Shown piece by piece: positions 45,855-55,119 of a DNA stretch of 64,000 nt (positions within the stretch are counted from its first letter, which is position 1; the number at the start of each line of letters is the position of its first letter). The notes beneath the pieces are model-generated. The model searched no databases. It had not been told where the DNA came from and was given only the letters and a program-made list of their open reading frames with translations. This stretch comes from CAZLMW01 sp964560875 (GTDB lineage: Bacteria; Myxococcota_A; UBA9042), in the NCBI GenBank assembly GCA_964560875.1, contig CAZLMW010000012.1:1-64000 (forward strand), given 5' to 3'. Made by a program: the position numbers and the translations under genes.

Positions 45855-46511
45855 ATGGACGACAAATCCACGAGCCGGCGCTTCTTTTTGCGTGCGGCAG
45901 TCGGAGCGACCGTGGCTGGGTCGATGGGCCTGGCAGGGTGGGCTTCGGCAAAGGGCAAACGCCCCTCAGGAATGACGCTGCGACCTCCGGGCGCGGTGGG
46001 TGAGGACGAGTTCCTCGCGGCTTGCACGCGCTGTTTCAAGTGCAGCAACGTCTGTCCCAACGACTGCATCAAGACATTCGACCTCAAGTCGGGTCTCGAC
46101 AAGGCGTTCACGCCGTACATCAAGGCCCGTGAGAGAGGCTGCACGCTCTGCGGAGAATGCGCGGATGTGTGCCCGACCGGCGCCCTCAAACCGTTCAAGA
46201 CGACGCGACAGGGCTGGCTTGACTCGGTTGCGATGGGCACGGCTCGCGTCAACAAGTCGATGTGCTTTTCGTATCACGGCCGCACCTGCGGGGCGTGTTA
46301 CCAGGCCTGCCCACTGGCGGGCACCGCGATGAAGATCGGCATCTTTGAGACCCCGATCGTGGTGGCCGAGGACTGCGTGGGCTGCGGGCTCTGCGAACAG
46401 GCTTGTCTGCACCTTCCGCAAGCGATCCGCGTATTGCCCAACAAGTCGGGCGTGCCGATGGAAGGCCGCAGCGAGATCGACGTGCGCAACAACGAGCGGA
46501 AACGGTCATGA
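45855..46511 (+). CDS. NapG-like periplasmic ferredoxin
   Basis: This 218-aa protein starts at ATG 45855 (GGAGAG upstream). A Tat-type leader 'SRRFFLRAAVGATVAGS' is followed by four cysteine groups of [4Fe-4S] type: 'CTRCFKCSNVCP', 'CTLCGECADVCP', 'CGACYQACP' and 'CVGCGLCEQAC'. This layout is that of NapG/MauM ferredoxins, which with NapH move quinol electrons to the periplasmic nitrate reductase. Its stop overlaps the napH-like start (ATGA). Confidence 0.88.
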   Translation: MDDKSTSRRFFLRAAVGATVAGSMGLAGWASAKGKRPSGMTLRPPGAVGEDEFLAACTRCFKCSNVCPNDCIKTFDLKSGLDKAFTPYIKARERGCTLCGECADVCPTGALKPFKTTRQGWLDSVAMGTARVNKSMCFSYHGRTCGACYQACPLAGTAMKIGIFETPIVVAEDCVGCGLCEQACLHLPQAIRVLPNKSGVPMEGRSEIDVRNNERKRS

Positions 46512-47593
46512 GCCGCGGCCGTTCATCGCGCGTTCGGCTGCCTCGCTGGCACCAGGTGCTCCGCAAAACGCTGCAGGTCGCGGTGCTGGTCTACGTCGTG
46601 TATGCGGCCGCGGGTACGACGTGGCGCAATTACAAGGTGGCGCACAACAGCTCGCGGCTCGTGGCCCTCATCCATGGCGATCGCTGGGGCGAGGTCTACG
46701 CGGCCAACGAGAAGTTCCTCGAGAACTTCGGCAAGAGCTACGACGCCAGCATGCAGCTGCTCGGGATGCCCTGGGCAGGTCGTGTGTTGGGGTTCGACAC
46801 CGTCGATCCGCTCATGGCCACGGCGCATGCGGTGCAGACCCGTTCGGTTCATGCCGGTTTGTGGCTCGGCGTCCTGCTGCCCCTGATCATGGCGGCGCTG
46901 CTCGGCAAATTCTTCTGTTCGCACCTGTGCCCGATGCGGCTGCTGTTCGAGCTCGGCCAGTTGGCTCGACGCGGCCTCGTGCGCATGGGCATCCCGCTAC
47001 CGGAGCTGAAGCTGCCTCACCGCCTCGGCGGCTGGGTGCTCCTCGGCGGGCTGCTCGCAACCATCTTCGCCGGGACGTCCGTTTGGCTCCTGGTGCTTCC
47101 CTACGCTGGCATGTCGGCGGCGATCTTTTTGCTGGTGGCCAAGGGCGTCGCGACCGCCCTCGTGGTGCCCGTGGCCCTGTGGCTCGCCGTCGACATGCTG
47201 GTCTCTCCTGGTTTGTGGTGTCGCGATCTCTGCCCTACCGGCTGGCTTCTGGAGCAAGCCGGGCGCCTGAGTCCGTGGCGTCTGCGCAAAGTCAAAGCCG
47301 AGGCCTGCCCGTCATCGTGCAACCTGTGTGAGCAAGCGTGTCCCTACCGCCTTCAGCCGCAGTTTCAGACGCACAATCCAGCGTGTGACACGTGCGGCGC
47401 GTGTGTCGGTGTGTGCCCGTCGGATCGACTTGCGCGGACAGTTTCGCTGTCGATCGGCGGTGCTGGACGGGCCGGGCCGTCACAGGGCAGCGGCCCCTAC
47501 CAATCTGACAACGGCCAGGCCAACGATGACGGGCACGACACGAACGATTCGCCAGTGATCGGAACCATCGCGGCGCGGGAGGCCCAGGCATGA
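46508..47593 (+). CDS. NapH-like membrane Fe-S protein
   Basis: This 361-aa protein has four predicted transmembrane helices. Two Cys-x3-Cys-Pro loops follow membrane helices ('FFCSHLCPMRLLF' and 'LWCRDLCPTGWLLE'), the mark of NapH/CcoG-type proteins. The C-terminal side has two ferredoxin clusters ('CPSSCNLCEQACP' and 'CDTCGACVGVCP') and a hydrophilic tail. ATG 46508 overlaps the napG-like stop, and its stop overlaps the next ATG at 47590. It probably oxidises membrane quinol and feeds NapG. Confidence 0.88.
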   Translation: MSRGRSSRVRLPRWHQVLRKTLQVAVLVYVVYAAAGTTWRNYKVAHNSSRLVALIHGDRWGEVYAANEKFLENFGKSYDASMQLLGMPWAGRVLGFDTVDPLMATAHAVQTRSVHAGLWLGVLLPLIMAALLGKFFCSHLCPMRLLFELGQLARRGLVRMGIPLPELKLPHRLGGWVLLGGLLATIFAGTSVWLLVLPYAGMSAAIFLLVAKGVATALVVPVALWLAVDMLVSPGLWCRDLCPTGWLLEQAGRLSPWRLRKVKAEACPSSCNLCEQACPYRLQPQFQTHNPACDTCGACVGVCPSDRLARTVSLSIGGAGRAGPSQGSGPYQSDNGQANDDGHDTNDSPVIGTIAAREAQA

Positions 47594-48006
47594 GCGACAC
47601 GAGCAACGTCAGACCAGCGAATTCGCCCACAGCCACGGAGCCGTCCAAACCGGCGCCGGCGCTCTCCCGCCGTCAATGGCTGCGGGGTTTCGCGCGCAAG
47701 GCAGCTGGCGTTGTCGCCGAACAGGTGCAGGACCGCCTACCCGACTTGCCAGTGCCGCCCGAACCCGAGCCTCCGACTCCCGTGGCGTGGATCCTCACCG
47801 AGCATTGCTTCGCGTTTCGAGGCCCTGAATGTGGCGCCTGTGCACGGCTATGCCCGCCGGGTGTGGATGCGCTGAAGATGGTCCGTTGGAAGCCGCAGAT
47901 CGACCCGACCGCGTGCACCGGATGCGGCGAATGCCTCAAAGCGTGCCCCACGATTCCCAAGGCCATTGAGCTGCGCGTGGACGAAGCGGCGGCGGACGAC
48001 TCATAG
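47590..48006 (+). CDS. Small [4Fe-4S] ferredoxin, NapF-like
   Basis: This 138-aa protein has two [4Fe-4S] motifs: 'CGACARLCP' and 'CTGCGECLKACP'. The N-terminal half contains a Tat-like 'SRRQWLRGFARKAAG' without a clear hydrophobic core, so export is uncertain. NapF is cytoplasmic and matures NapA, whereas a periplasmic form would be an electron carrier. Its coupling (ATGA) to the NapH-like gene places it in the complex. This is the last gene of the operon. Confidence 0.78.
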   Translation: MSDTSNVRPANSPTATEPSKPAPALSRRQWLRGFARKAAGVVAEQVQDRLPDLPVPPEPEPPTPVAWILTEHCFAFRGPECGACARLCPPGVDALKMVRWKPQIDPTACTGCGECLKACPTIPKAIELRVDEAAADDS

Positions 48007-48215
48007 AGCGCTGGCGGACCACCCGGCCGGATCCCGCACAGTGTCGGTCGGACCGCTGTCGATCAGACCGGCGTCCGCGATTACATCCGAGCACACCGAT
48101 TAAACGTACCGACCGCCCCCCAACGCGCCGAAGGAGGAAGGCGCGACAAGGGACGGTCGGTGACTGCGATCGACGGCCTGCTCTTCCCTGCAGACCGATG
48201 TTCAGAGTCGTGAGG
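48007..48215. other. Convergent intergenic gap, 209 bp
   Basis: The gap lies between the end of the nap-like operon and the stop of usp. It contains a 6-bp stem CGCGCC (48124-48129) / GGCGCG (48140-48145) whose loop holds AGGAGG, and no T-tract. No start codon at proper spacing follows the AGGAGG, and no gene is supported. Confidence 0.5.
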
Positions 48216-48674
48216 TCACTCTTCCGGCTGCTCGGGCGGCGGGAAACAGAGGACGGGGATGGTGGCGTGCCTCAACACCAGCTCGGCCACGCTGCCGAGG
48301 AAGAAACGGGAGAGACCGGAACGGCCGTGTGTCGACATCGCAATGAGGTCGGCGCCGAGCTCTTCGGCCTGGTCGCAGATGCACTCGGACACGTTCGATG
48401 CGGCCACAACCTTGGTGTCGAAGCCGCCGCTGGGCAGGTGACGAGCGGCAAACTCGGGCAGGTCACGCTTGGCGGCATCGACCGCCTCTTCGTCGATTGG
48501 CAGCGTCATGGGCGGCGCGAGCGGGGCACCAGGAGCGCGCACGAGGTGAACATTCACCACGTGGAGCACCGTGATTTTGGCGTCGAACTTCTCGGCGAGA
48601 TCTGCGGCCGCCTCAAACGCGCGCGTGGACGCGTCGGAGAGGTCGGTCGTAAGCAGAATATGGTCGCATTTCAT
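48216..48674 (-). CDS. Universal stress protein (UspA family)
   Basis: This 152-aa protein matches the Usp fold: 'HILLTTDLSDASTRAFEAA' at the start, 'KITVLHVVNVHL', and the nucleotide-binding motif 'STHGRSGLSRFFLGSVAELVLRHA' (GxxGx(9)GS) near the end, so an ATP-binding type is likely. It follows the CBS-domain gene by 15 bp. The same strand order sigma-hemN-CBS-usp suggests a stress operon. Many Usp proteins are induced by low oxygen or growth arrest. Confidence 0.95.
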   Translation of the reverse strand: MKCDHILLTTDLSDASTRAFEAAADLAEKFDAKITVLHVVNVHLVRAPGAPLAPPMTLPIDEEAVDAAKRDLPEFAARHLPSGGFDTKVVAASNVSECICDQAEELGADLIAMSTHGRSGLSRFFLGSVAELVLRHATIPVLCFPPPEQPEE

Positions 48675-48689
48675 GTGAATTCCTCCGGT

Positions 48690-49100
48690 TCAGGCCAGCG
48701 CGGAGCGGGCGGCGCGCAGCACGTCGATGTAGCTGACGATGCCCAGCAAACGAACGCCGTCGTCGCTGACGGGCACGGCGCCAACCTTGTAGTCGATCAT
48801 CATGTCGAGCAGGTCGGTGACGTCGTCTTCGGGCGTCACGCTGATCACGTCGGACTGCATGGCGTCGATGACGGGCATCGCCAGGTCAACCCGCAAGCGG
48901 CGACGAGCACCTTCAGCGTCGGCTTCCGGCCGCGCGAGCGAACGGACATCGCGGTCGCTCACCATGCCGCGCAGGGTGTTGCCGTCGACAACGGGCACAT
49001 GGCGCACATCACACGTCAGCATGGTGTCCATCACGTCCCCGACGGTGGCGGTTACATCCACTGTCACGACCTCTTCGGTCATCAGGTCACGTACGTTCAT
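48690..49100 (-). CDS. CBS-domain pair protein
   Basis: This 136-aa protein consists of two CBS motifs ('MNVRDLMTEEVVTVDVTATVGDVM', in pieces, and 'VIDAMQSDVISVTPEDDVTDLL'), a module that senses adenosyl nucleotides. ATG 49100 is chosen over 49112 because GGAGG (49106-49110) sits 5 bp upstream of it. It is 51 bp downstream of hemN and 15 bp upstream of usp. CBS-Usp pairs often belong to hypoxia or stress regulons. Confidence 0.92.
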   Translation of the reverse strand: MNVRDLMTEEVVTVDVTATVGDVMDTMLTCDVRHVPVVDGNTLRGMVSDRDVRSLARPEADAEGARRRLRVDLAMPVIDAMQSDVISVTPEDDVTDLLDMMIDYKVGAVPVSDDGVRLLGIVSYIDVLRAARSALA

Positions 49101-49151
49101 GGTTTCCTCCAATGGACTGCTCGGTGGCAGTCACGGTGAATCGATGCGGGG

Positions 49152-50549
49152 TCAGACCGTCATCGCATGTTGTCCTTCGGGTTTGGGTCGCAGCCGCGTG
49201 TCAAACGCCATCGCGACGTTGCGCAGGAACAGCTGGCCGGTCTGGGTGACCTCGATGTCGTCGGCCACGGATCGAACGAGGCCGTCGGCGGCGAGCGCTT
49301 GCAGGCGTTGGTTGGCGTCGGCGAAGTATTCGTCGAACTCAATCCCGAGCCGCTTTTCCACGGCCCGTTTTGGCAGCCGCATATCGCACATCAGGCGCTC
49401 GATGACGTGCGCGCGGATCTCGTCGTCGCGGTTGCGGAAGAGAGCTTTCGCCCATGGCAGCTCGCCGGCGTCGATGCGCTTGCGCCACGCGACCATGTCT
49501 TTTTCGTTCTGCACGAGCGCGTGGCCGAAACCGCCGATGGAGCTAACGCCCAGCCCGAGCAACGAGTCGCAGTGGCTGGTGGTGTAGCCCATGAACGAGC
49601 GGCGCATGGTTCCGCTCCTGGCCGCAATGGCGAGCGGGTCGTCGGGCAGGGCGAAGTGATCCATGCCGATGGCGACGTAGCCGTGGTCGAGCAAACGTTC
49701 ACCCGCGGCCATGAACATCGCGAGGCGCTCGTTGGGGCCGGGGAGTCCGAGGCGCTCAAGGCCGCGCTGATGGCGCATCATCCACGGCACGTGCGCGTAG
49801 CCGTATAGGGCGACGCGGGACGGACCGAGCCCAACGACGCGGTCGATCGTGGACCGGATCGTGACCTGGTCCTGGTGGGGAAGGCCGTAGATGAGGTCGA
49901 AGTTGTAGCGGGAGACGCCACGCTTGCGGAGCTGCTGGCAGAGCTTCGCGAGATGGTTGGGCCGATGCCGACGGCCGACTGCGCGCGCTACGACGCTGTC
50001 GAGATCCTGGACACCAAACGACATGCGCCCGTAGCCGAGGTCGATGAGCCGATTCACGTCCTCGATGTCCACGGTTTCGGGATCAACTTCAATGGACCAA
50101 GCTGTGTCAGTCGGATCGCCCGCGGCGGTCTTGATCGCTGCAACGAGGCGCTCCATGTCTTCAAACGCGAGCCACGTCGGCGTTCCGCCACCCAGGTGCA
50201 CGAACCGAAGCGGCTGGGTGAGGTCGGTGGCGTCGGCAAGCAGCTCGATCTCAGCCAACAGGCCGTCGACGTACACCTTTCCCAGCTCGCGGTCCCGCGC
50301 AATCGTCGTGTGGCAGGCGCAGTACAGGCAGCGTCGTTCGCAGAACGGCACATGCAGGTAGATGCCGTAGCGCTCATCGTTGCTACGCAGCTCTGCCAGC
50401 GCCCGCTCGCGGTCAAACTTGGGATCAAGGTGAACCGCTGTCGGGTAGCTGGTGTAGCGTGGGCCGGGTCGTCCGTAGCGCTTGACCAGAGCCGCGAGAT
50501 CAACGCAATTCGACTGCGCTTCTCGAGCCATCAAGGTGTCGAAGTGCAT
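49152..50549 (-). CDS. hemN: Oxygen-independent coproporphyrinogen III oxidase
   Basis: This 465-aa radical SAM enzyme converts coproporphyrinogen III to protoporphyrinogen IX without oxygen. The cluster cysteines are 70, 74 and 77, with the extra Cys79, in 'HVPFCERRCLYCACHT', the HemN-specific CxxxCxxCxC form. 'LRFVHLGGGTPTWL', 'EVDPETVD', 'RMSFGVQDLD' and 'RYNFDLIYGLPHQ' complete the signature. The N-terminal 'GPRYTSYPTAVHLD' substrate tail is present, which separates true HemN from HemW. Position after the sigma factor gene (54-bp gap) suggests induction at low oxygen, together with the nearby Nap-like system. Confidence 0.95.
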   Translation of the reverse strand: MHFDTLMAREAQSNCVDLAALVKRYGRPGPRYTSYPTAVHLDPKFDRERALAELRSNDERYGIYLHVPFCERRCLYCACHTTIARDRELGKVYVDGLLAEIELLADATDLTQPLRFVHLGGGTPTWLAFEDMERLVAAIKTAAGDPTDTAWSIEVDPETVDIEDVNRLIDLGYGRMSFGVQDLDSVVARAVGRRHRPNHLAKLCQQLRKRGVSRYNFDLIYGLPHQDQVTIRSTIDRVVGLGPSRVALYGYAHVPWMMRHQRGLERLGLPGPNERLAMFMAAGERLLDHGYVAIGMDHFALPDDPLAIAARSGTMRRSFMGYTTSHCDSLLGLGVSSIGGFGHALVQNEKDMVAWRKRIDAGELPWAKALFRNRDDEIRAHVIERLMCDMRLPKRAVEKRLGIEFDEYFADANQRLQALAADGLVRSVADDIEVTQTGQLFLRNVAMAFDTRLRPKPEGQHAMTV

Positions 50550-50603
50550 GACGTCCCCGTCTGCGAAGGTTGCGGTGAGACCGTGGAACGGGTCACGGGG
50601 CGG

Positions 50604-51425
50604 CTAGGCGGCGACGGCGCGGAGGCGCTTGGCGAGGCGGCGCTTGACCAGCAGTTCGACCTGGCGGACGCGCTCGCACGAGACGCCGAGCTCTTCGCCC
50701 AGCTCGCGCAGCGTCGCGGGATCATCGGACATCACGCGGCGATCGAGGACCGTGCGCTGCTGTTCGGTCAGCCCTTCTCGGACGCTTGCGACGCTCTTCT
50801 TGACGGCGGCGAAGGCCTCGAGGCGGATGACCTTCGCGGAGGCGTCGGAGTCAGAGGAAGGCAGCGTCTCGCCGACTGTCAGGCGGCCTTCGCGAATGGG
50901 CGCGTCAAAGCCAGCCCAGAAGCGAGCGCGCGTCGCCTTGTCGTGCCACGTGGTGAGGTCGGACTTGCTGACCGTCTGGGCCGCTTTGCCGTTGCCGTGG
51001 TGGCGGCCGAAGAGGAGCTTGCGCTGCTGGGACGTTGGCAAGACGCGGACGAGCGCCCAGTTCTTGCAGACGTATTCCTGGATGTGCGAGCGGATGCGCC
51101 AGACGGCGTATGACAGGAGGCGGTTGCCCTGGTGGGGGTCGAAGCGATCAACGGCGCTGATCAGGCCGACGCAGCCTTCTTGGACGATGTCGGCCATGTC
51201 GAGGCGGTAGCTGCGGTACTCGGCGGCGACGCGAACGACGAAGCGAAGGTTGCTGTTGACCAGCAGCTCGCGAGCACGCTTGTCACCGGTTTCGTGGAGC
51301 TTCACGGCGAGCTCGCGTTCTTTTTCACGGCTCAGGAGCGGGTAGCGAGCGGCGGACCGCATAAAGGCGTCAAGGACGGCGTCGTTCTTGCCTTTGGATG
51401 CTTTCGAGGTGCGGGCAGTGGCCAT
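50604..51425 (-). CDS. RNA polymerase sigma factor, RpoH-like (sigma-70 family)
   Basis: This 273-aa sigma factor has region 2 ('LVNSNLRFVVRVAAEYRSYRLDMADIVQEGCVGL', in pieces, and 'LLSYAVWRIRSHIQEYV') and a C-terminal region 4 helix-turn-helix ('LRELGEELGVSCERVRQVE'). Between them 'RVLPTSQQRKLLFG' resembles the RpoH box (Q-R-K-L-F-F-x-L-R) that contacts core polymerase in sigma-32 proteins. It belongs to the heat-shock-like alternative sigma group expanded in Myxococcota. A GGAG site lies 8 bp before ATG 51425, and a sigma-54-type promoter lies 38-52 bp upstream. It leads the hemN-CBS-usp genes. Confidence 0.92.
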   Translation of the reverse strand: MATARTSKASKGKNDAVLDAFMRSAARYPLLSREKERELAVKLHETGDKRARELLVNSNLRFVVRVAAEYRSYRLDMADIVQEGCVGLISAVDRFDPHQGNRLLSYAVWRIRSHIQEYVCKNWALVRVLPTSQQRKLLFGRHHGNGKAAQTVSKSDLTTWHDKATRARFWAGFDAPIREGRLTVGETLPSSDSDASAKVIRLEAFAAVKKSVASVREGLTEQQRTVLDRRVMSDDPATLRELGEELGVSCERVRQVELLVKRRLAKRLRAVAA

Positions 51426-51462
51426 GTTGTCGTCTCCGGGTCAGTAGGCGCTCCCCTTCAAA

Positions 51463-51477
51463 GCAAGGGCCGTGCCA
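51463..51477 (-). promoter_or_regulatory. Sigma-54 (-24/-12) promoter of the sigma-factor gene
   Basis: On the minus strand this reads TGGCAC-GGCCC-TTGC, a perfect match to the sigma-54 consensus TGGCAC-N5-TTGC with correct GG/GC spacing. The start site would be near 51451, giving a leader of about 26 nt before ATG 51425. It points directly at the RpoH-like sigma gene. An NtrC-type activator is encoded 2.3 kb away. Confidence 0.85.
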
Positions 51478-51500
51478 GTTGGAATCCAGGGGCGCAACTA

Positions 51501-51513
51501 AATCGACAACATG
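51501..51513. promoter_or_regulatory. Possible IHF-like site
   Basis: AATCGACAACATG fits the IHF consensus WATCAANNNNTTR at most positions and lies between the dyads and the sigma-54 promoter, where DNA bending is often needed. The match is imperfect. Confidence 0.25.
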
Positions 51514-51588
51514 ATGATATTCATGGCGTTAGCAGGACCGAAAAGGAACGGCTTCTCGTTGCAACAAACGACCACAACGCGCCGGTTC

Positions 51589-51624
51589 GGGGATTATCCC
51601 CCACCACGGATCGGGGAATATCCC
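51589..51624. promoter_or_regulatory. Two related dyads, candidate enhancer (UAS) sites
   Basis: GGGGATTATCCCC (51589-51601) and GGGGAATATCCC (51613-51624) share the form GGGA-N3-TCCC and are 24 bp apart on centre, close to two helical turns. They lie about 145 and 168 bp upstream of the expected sigma-54 start at 51451. This is the usual place for activator binding, downstream of the histidine kinase stop. Confidence 0.6.
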
Positions 51625-51639
51625 GCGGTCGCGGAGGAC

Positions 51640-53103
51640 TCAGCTTTCGGCGAGGGGCAAGGTGAGAATGACGCGCGTACCGCCCCTTGGCGGGCATTCG
51701 ATGCGCACGTCTCCGCCCTGGATCTGGATCCACCGCCGCACGGTCGGCAGGCCGAGCCCAGTTCCACGGGCCTTCGTTGTAAAGAAAGGCTCGAAAACCT
51801 TCTCAACAACATCGCGCGCGATTCCGGGTCCATCATCCTGCACCACGACCTTGCCGACGCCGTTTTCGACGGTGCAGTGGACGGTGACATGGCCGCCGGA
51901 CCCGGTCGCTTCTGCGGCGTTGAGAAGCAGGTTGAGCAGGGCAGCCGAGAACATGGAAACATCCGCCGAACAGACCAGGTCCTCGCCATCGACAGAGATG
52001 TTGACGCCATCGGCGCGCGGATCGCCTTGCATCTGCGAAATCGTGCTGACCGCGACCGCCTGTATCTCGACCCGACCCAGGGTTGGCGTGCGAGCGCGGA
52101 CAAAGGACAAGAGGTCTTCGAGCGTGTCGTTGAGGGCGCGGATTCGGTCGAGGATGTCTCCGATGATCGCCCGTTCGGTGCTCTCCTGGTCCATGCGGCG
52201 GGCGATGACCTGCAACGCCCCCTGCATCCCGGCGAGCGGATTGCGGACCTCGTGGGCCACGACGGACGCCATTTCGCCCAGCTTGGTCAACGATTCCTGC
52301 TCACGGAGCTGGAGCTCGGCGCGCTTGCGGTCGGTGATGTCGGTGCGGATCGCGATGTATTCGTAGGGCTTGCCGCGTTCGTCGAGCAGCGGAACGATCG
52401 TGGTGTCAACCCAGTACTCCCCGCCGTCTTTGCGCCGGTTGCAGATCTCGCCCCGCCACACATTCCCGCGGCCGATCGTCCGCCACAGGTCCTTCATGAA
52501 CGCGCGCGGGTGGTAGTGGGAATTGACGATCCGGTGGTCCTGACCGAGCAGCTCTTCGCGCGAAAAGCCGCTGATTTCGCAGAACTTGTCGTTGACGTAG
52601 TGGATGCGCCCTGCCACGTCCGTCCGCGCAACGATCGCGGCTTGGTCCAACGCGTACCGCAGCTGCCCAAGCTCGCGTTCGGACAGCCGTGCGGAATCAT
52701 CGCCAGAGGTGGCGCTGACATCGACGCCAGAGCTGAGGGTCCCGATTCGGTCGCCGAACACATCGGTCAGCACACTGTTGTGCCAGGCAACAACGCTTTC
52801 AGTGCCATCCTTGGCGAGGAGCGAGTTCTGGTAGCGCGCGAGACCTGCAAGACCGCCGCTCATGATGCGTTGGAAGACGGAACGAATCGTGTCGCGATCA
52901 CGCTCGGGGATCGCCGTTTCGATCCAATCGAGGCCGATCAGCTCTGCTTCCTCGTAGCCGAGTAGTGCGCACGCTTTTTGATTGATCAGCACGACGCGCG
53001 CGTGGCGATCGAGGGCGACGAAAAGGCACTCCGAGACGTCGAGCAGTTCGCGTACCGTGGGGCTAAACGTCGCCAGCTCGCCATTGCGCTCTACTGTGAA
53101 CAT
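51640..53103 (-). CDS. PAS-domain sensor histidine kinase (NtrB-like)
   Basis: This 487-aa protein starts at ATG 53103 (MFTVERNGELATF), chosen because GGAGG (53109-53113) lies 5 bp upstream; further Met codons upstream have no such site. It has no transmembrane segment. Two PAS domains (about residues 30-140 and 150-265; the second with 'VNDKFCEISGFSREELLGQDHRIVNS') and a PAC-like 'EYIAIRTDITDRKRAE' lead to the HisKA H-box 'VVAHEVRNPLAGMQGA'. The ATPase boxes follow: N 'LLNLLLNAAEAT', G1 'DDGPGIA', F 'FEPFFTTKARG', G2 'GTGLGLPTVRRW'. As a soluble PAS kinase it probably senses a cytoplasmic cue such as redox state. The cognate regulators are encoded divergently, 210 bp away. Confidence 0.93.
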   Translation of the reverse strand: MFTVERNGELATFSPTVRELLDVSECLFVALDRHARVVLINQKACALLGYEEAELIGLDWIETAIPERDRDTIRSVFQRIMSGGLAGLARYQNSLLAKDGTESVVAWHNSVLTDVFGDRIGTLSSGVDVSATSGDDSARLSERELGQLRYALDQAAIVARTDVAGRIHYVNDKFCEISGFSREELLGQDHRIVNSHYHPRAFMKDLWRTIGRGNVWRGEICNRRKDGGEYWVDTTIVPLLDERGKPYEYIAIRTDITDRKRAELQLREQESLTKLGEMASVVAHEVRNPLAGMQGALQVIARRMDQESTERAIIGDILDRIRALNDTLEDLLSFVRARTPTLGRVEIQAVAVSTISQMQGDPRADGVNISVDGEDLVCSADVSMFSAALLNLLLNAAEATGSGGHVTVHCTVENGVGKVVVQDDGPGIARDVVEKVFEPFFTTKARGTGLGLPTVRRWIQIQGGDVRIECPPRGGTRVILTLPLAES

Positions 53104-53313
53104 CCACACCTCCGCCGCCATCCTCTGCATGATGACAACGCTTGCAACAGTGTGTCCGCAGAGGGCCACGAAAAAACACGGAAAGTCGTGCGAACGTTGA
53201 ACCGACGATCGACCGTCCTTGCATTTGCCATGAGCCGCTGGGCAAGGAACCGTCGTATGAACATCCAAATCCGTCCGGACCATCCGGCGGAGTTGGGCTC
53301 GAAAGGAGGCGTC

Positions 53314-53714
53314 GTGCAGAAGCCGAGAACAGAAGCCACGCGCGTTCTCGTCGTCGACGATGAAGCCCTGATCCGCTGGTCCGTCACAGAGAGATTGCAG
53401 GTCGACGGGCACGCGATCGTCAGCGCGGCGACGCTCGGGGCAGCCCGCAACGCCCTGAGTCAATCCACGTTCAGCGCGATCGTCCTCGACATCCGACTCC
53501 CCGACGGAGACGGCATCGAGCTGCTGCGACGGGTGCGCAAAGAACTCCCGGCCGTTCCGGTGATCATGATTTCAGCCCACGGCGATGCGAAAACGGCTGC
53601 GACAGTTCGTGCGCTCGGCGCGGTCGCATTCTTGAGCAAACCATTTGATCTCGACGCCCTCGCCGTTACCGTGGCGGAAGCTCTGGCCAACGCAGCCCGA
53701 GCAGGGGCAGAGGC

Positions 53715-53718
<4 letters not shown>
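53314..53718 (+). CDS. Single-domain response regulator
   Basis: This 134-aa protein is only a receiver domain: acidic pocket 'VLVVDDEAL', phosphorylated Asp in 'IVLDIRLPDGDG', Ser in 'VIMISAHGD' at the conserved Thr/Ser position, and Lys in 'LSKPFD'. The GTG start at 53314 is preceded by AAAGGAGG at 4 bp; an upstream ATG at 53257 is less likely. The receiver closely resembles that of the NtrC-like protein that follows ('ALIRWS.TERL' versus 'RLIRWS.AERL'), suggesting duplication. It overlaps the next gene by 4 bp (TTGA). It could be a phosphate sink or relay for the same kinase. Confidence 0.9.
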
Positions 53719-55076
<1,358 letters not shown>

Positions 55077-55119
55077 TGGTCGGAATCAGCAGTTCTCACC
55101 GCTAACCAGCCGAGATTAG

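Noticed and set aside
48124..48145. Hairpin and AGGAGG in the gap after the nap-like operon as a small gene or terminator
   Set aside because: The stem is only 6 bp without a T-tract, and no start codon follows the AGGAGG at a usable distance.
53144..53157. Possible second sigma-54 element (GG-N10-GC) upstream of the histidine kinase
   Set aside because: The -12 TTGC is right but the -24 part (CGGACAC) fits poorly, and no dyads lie nearby.
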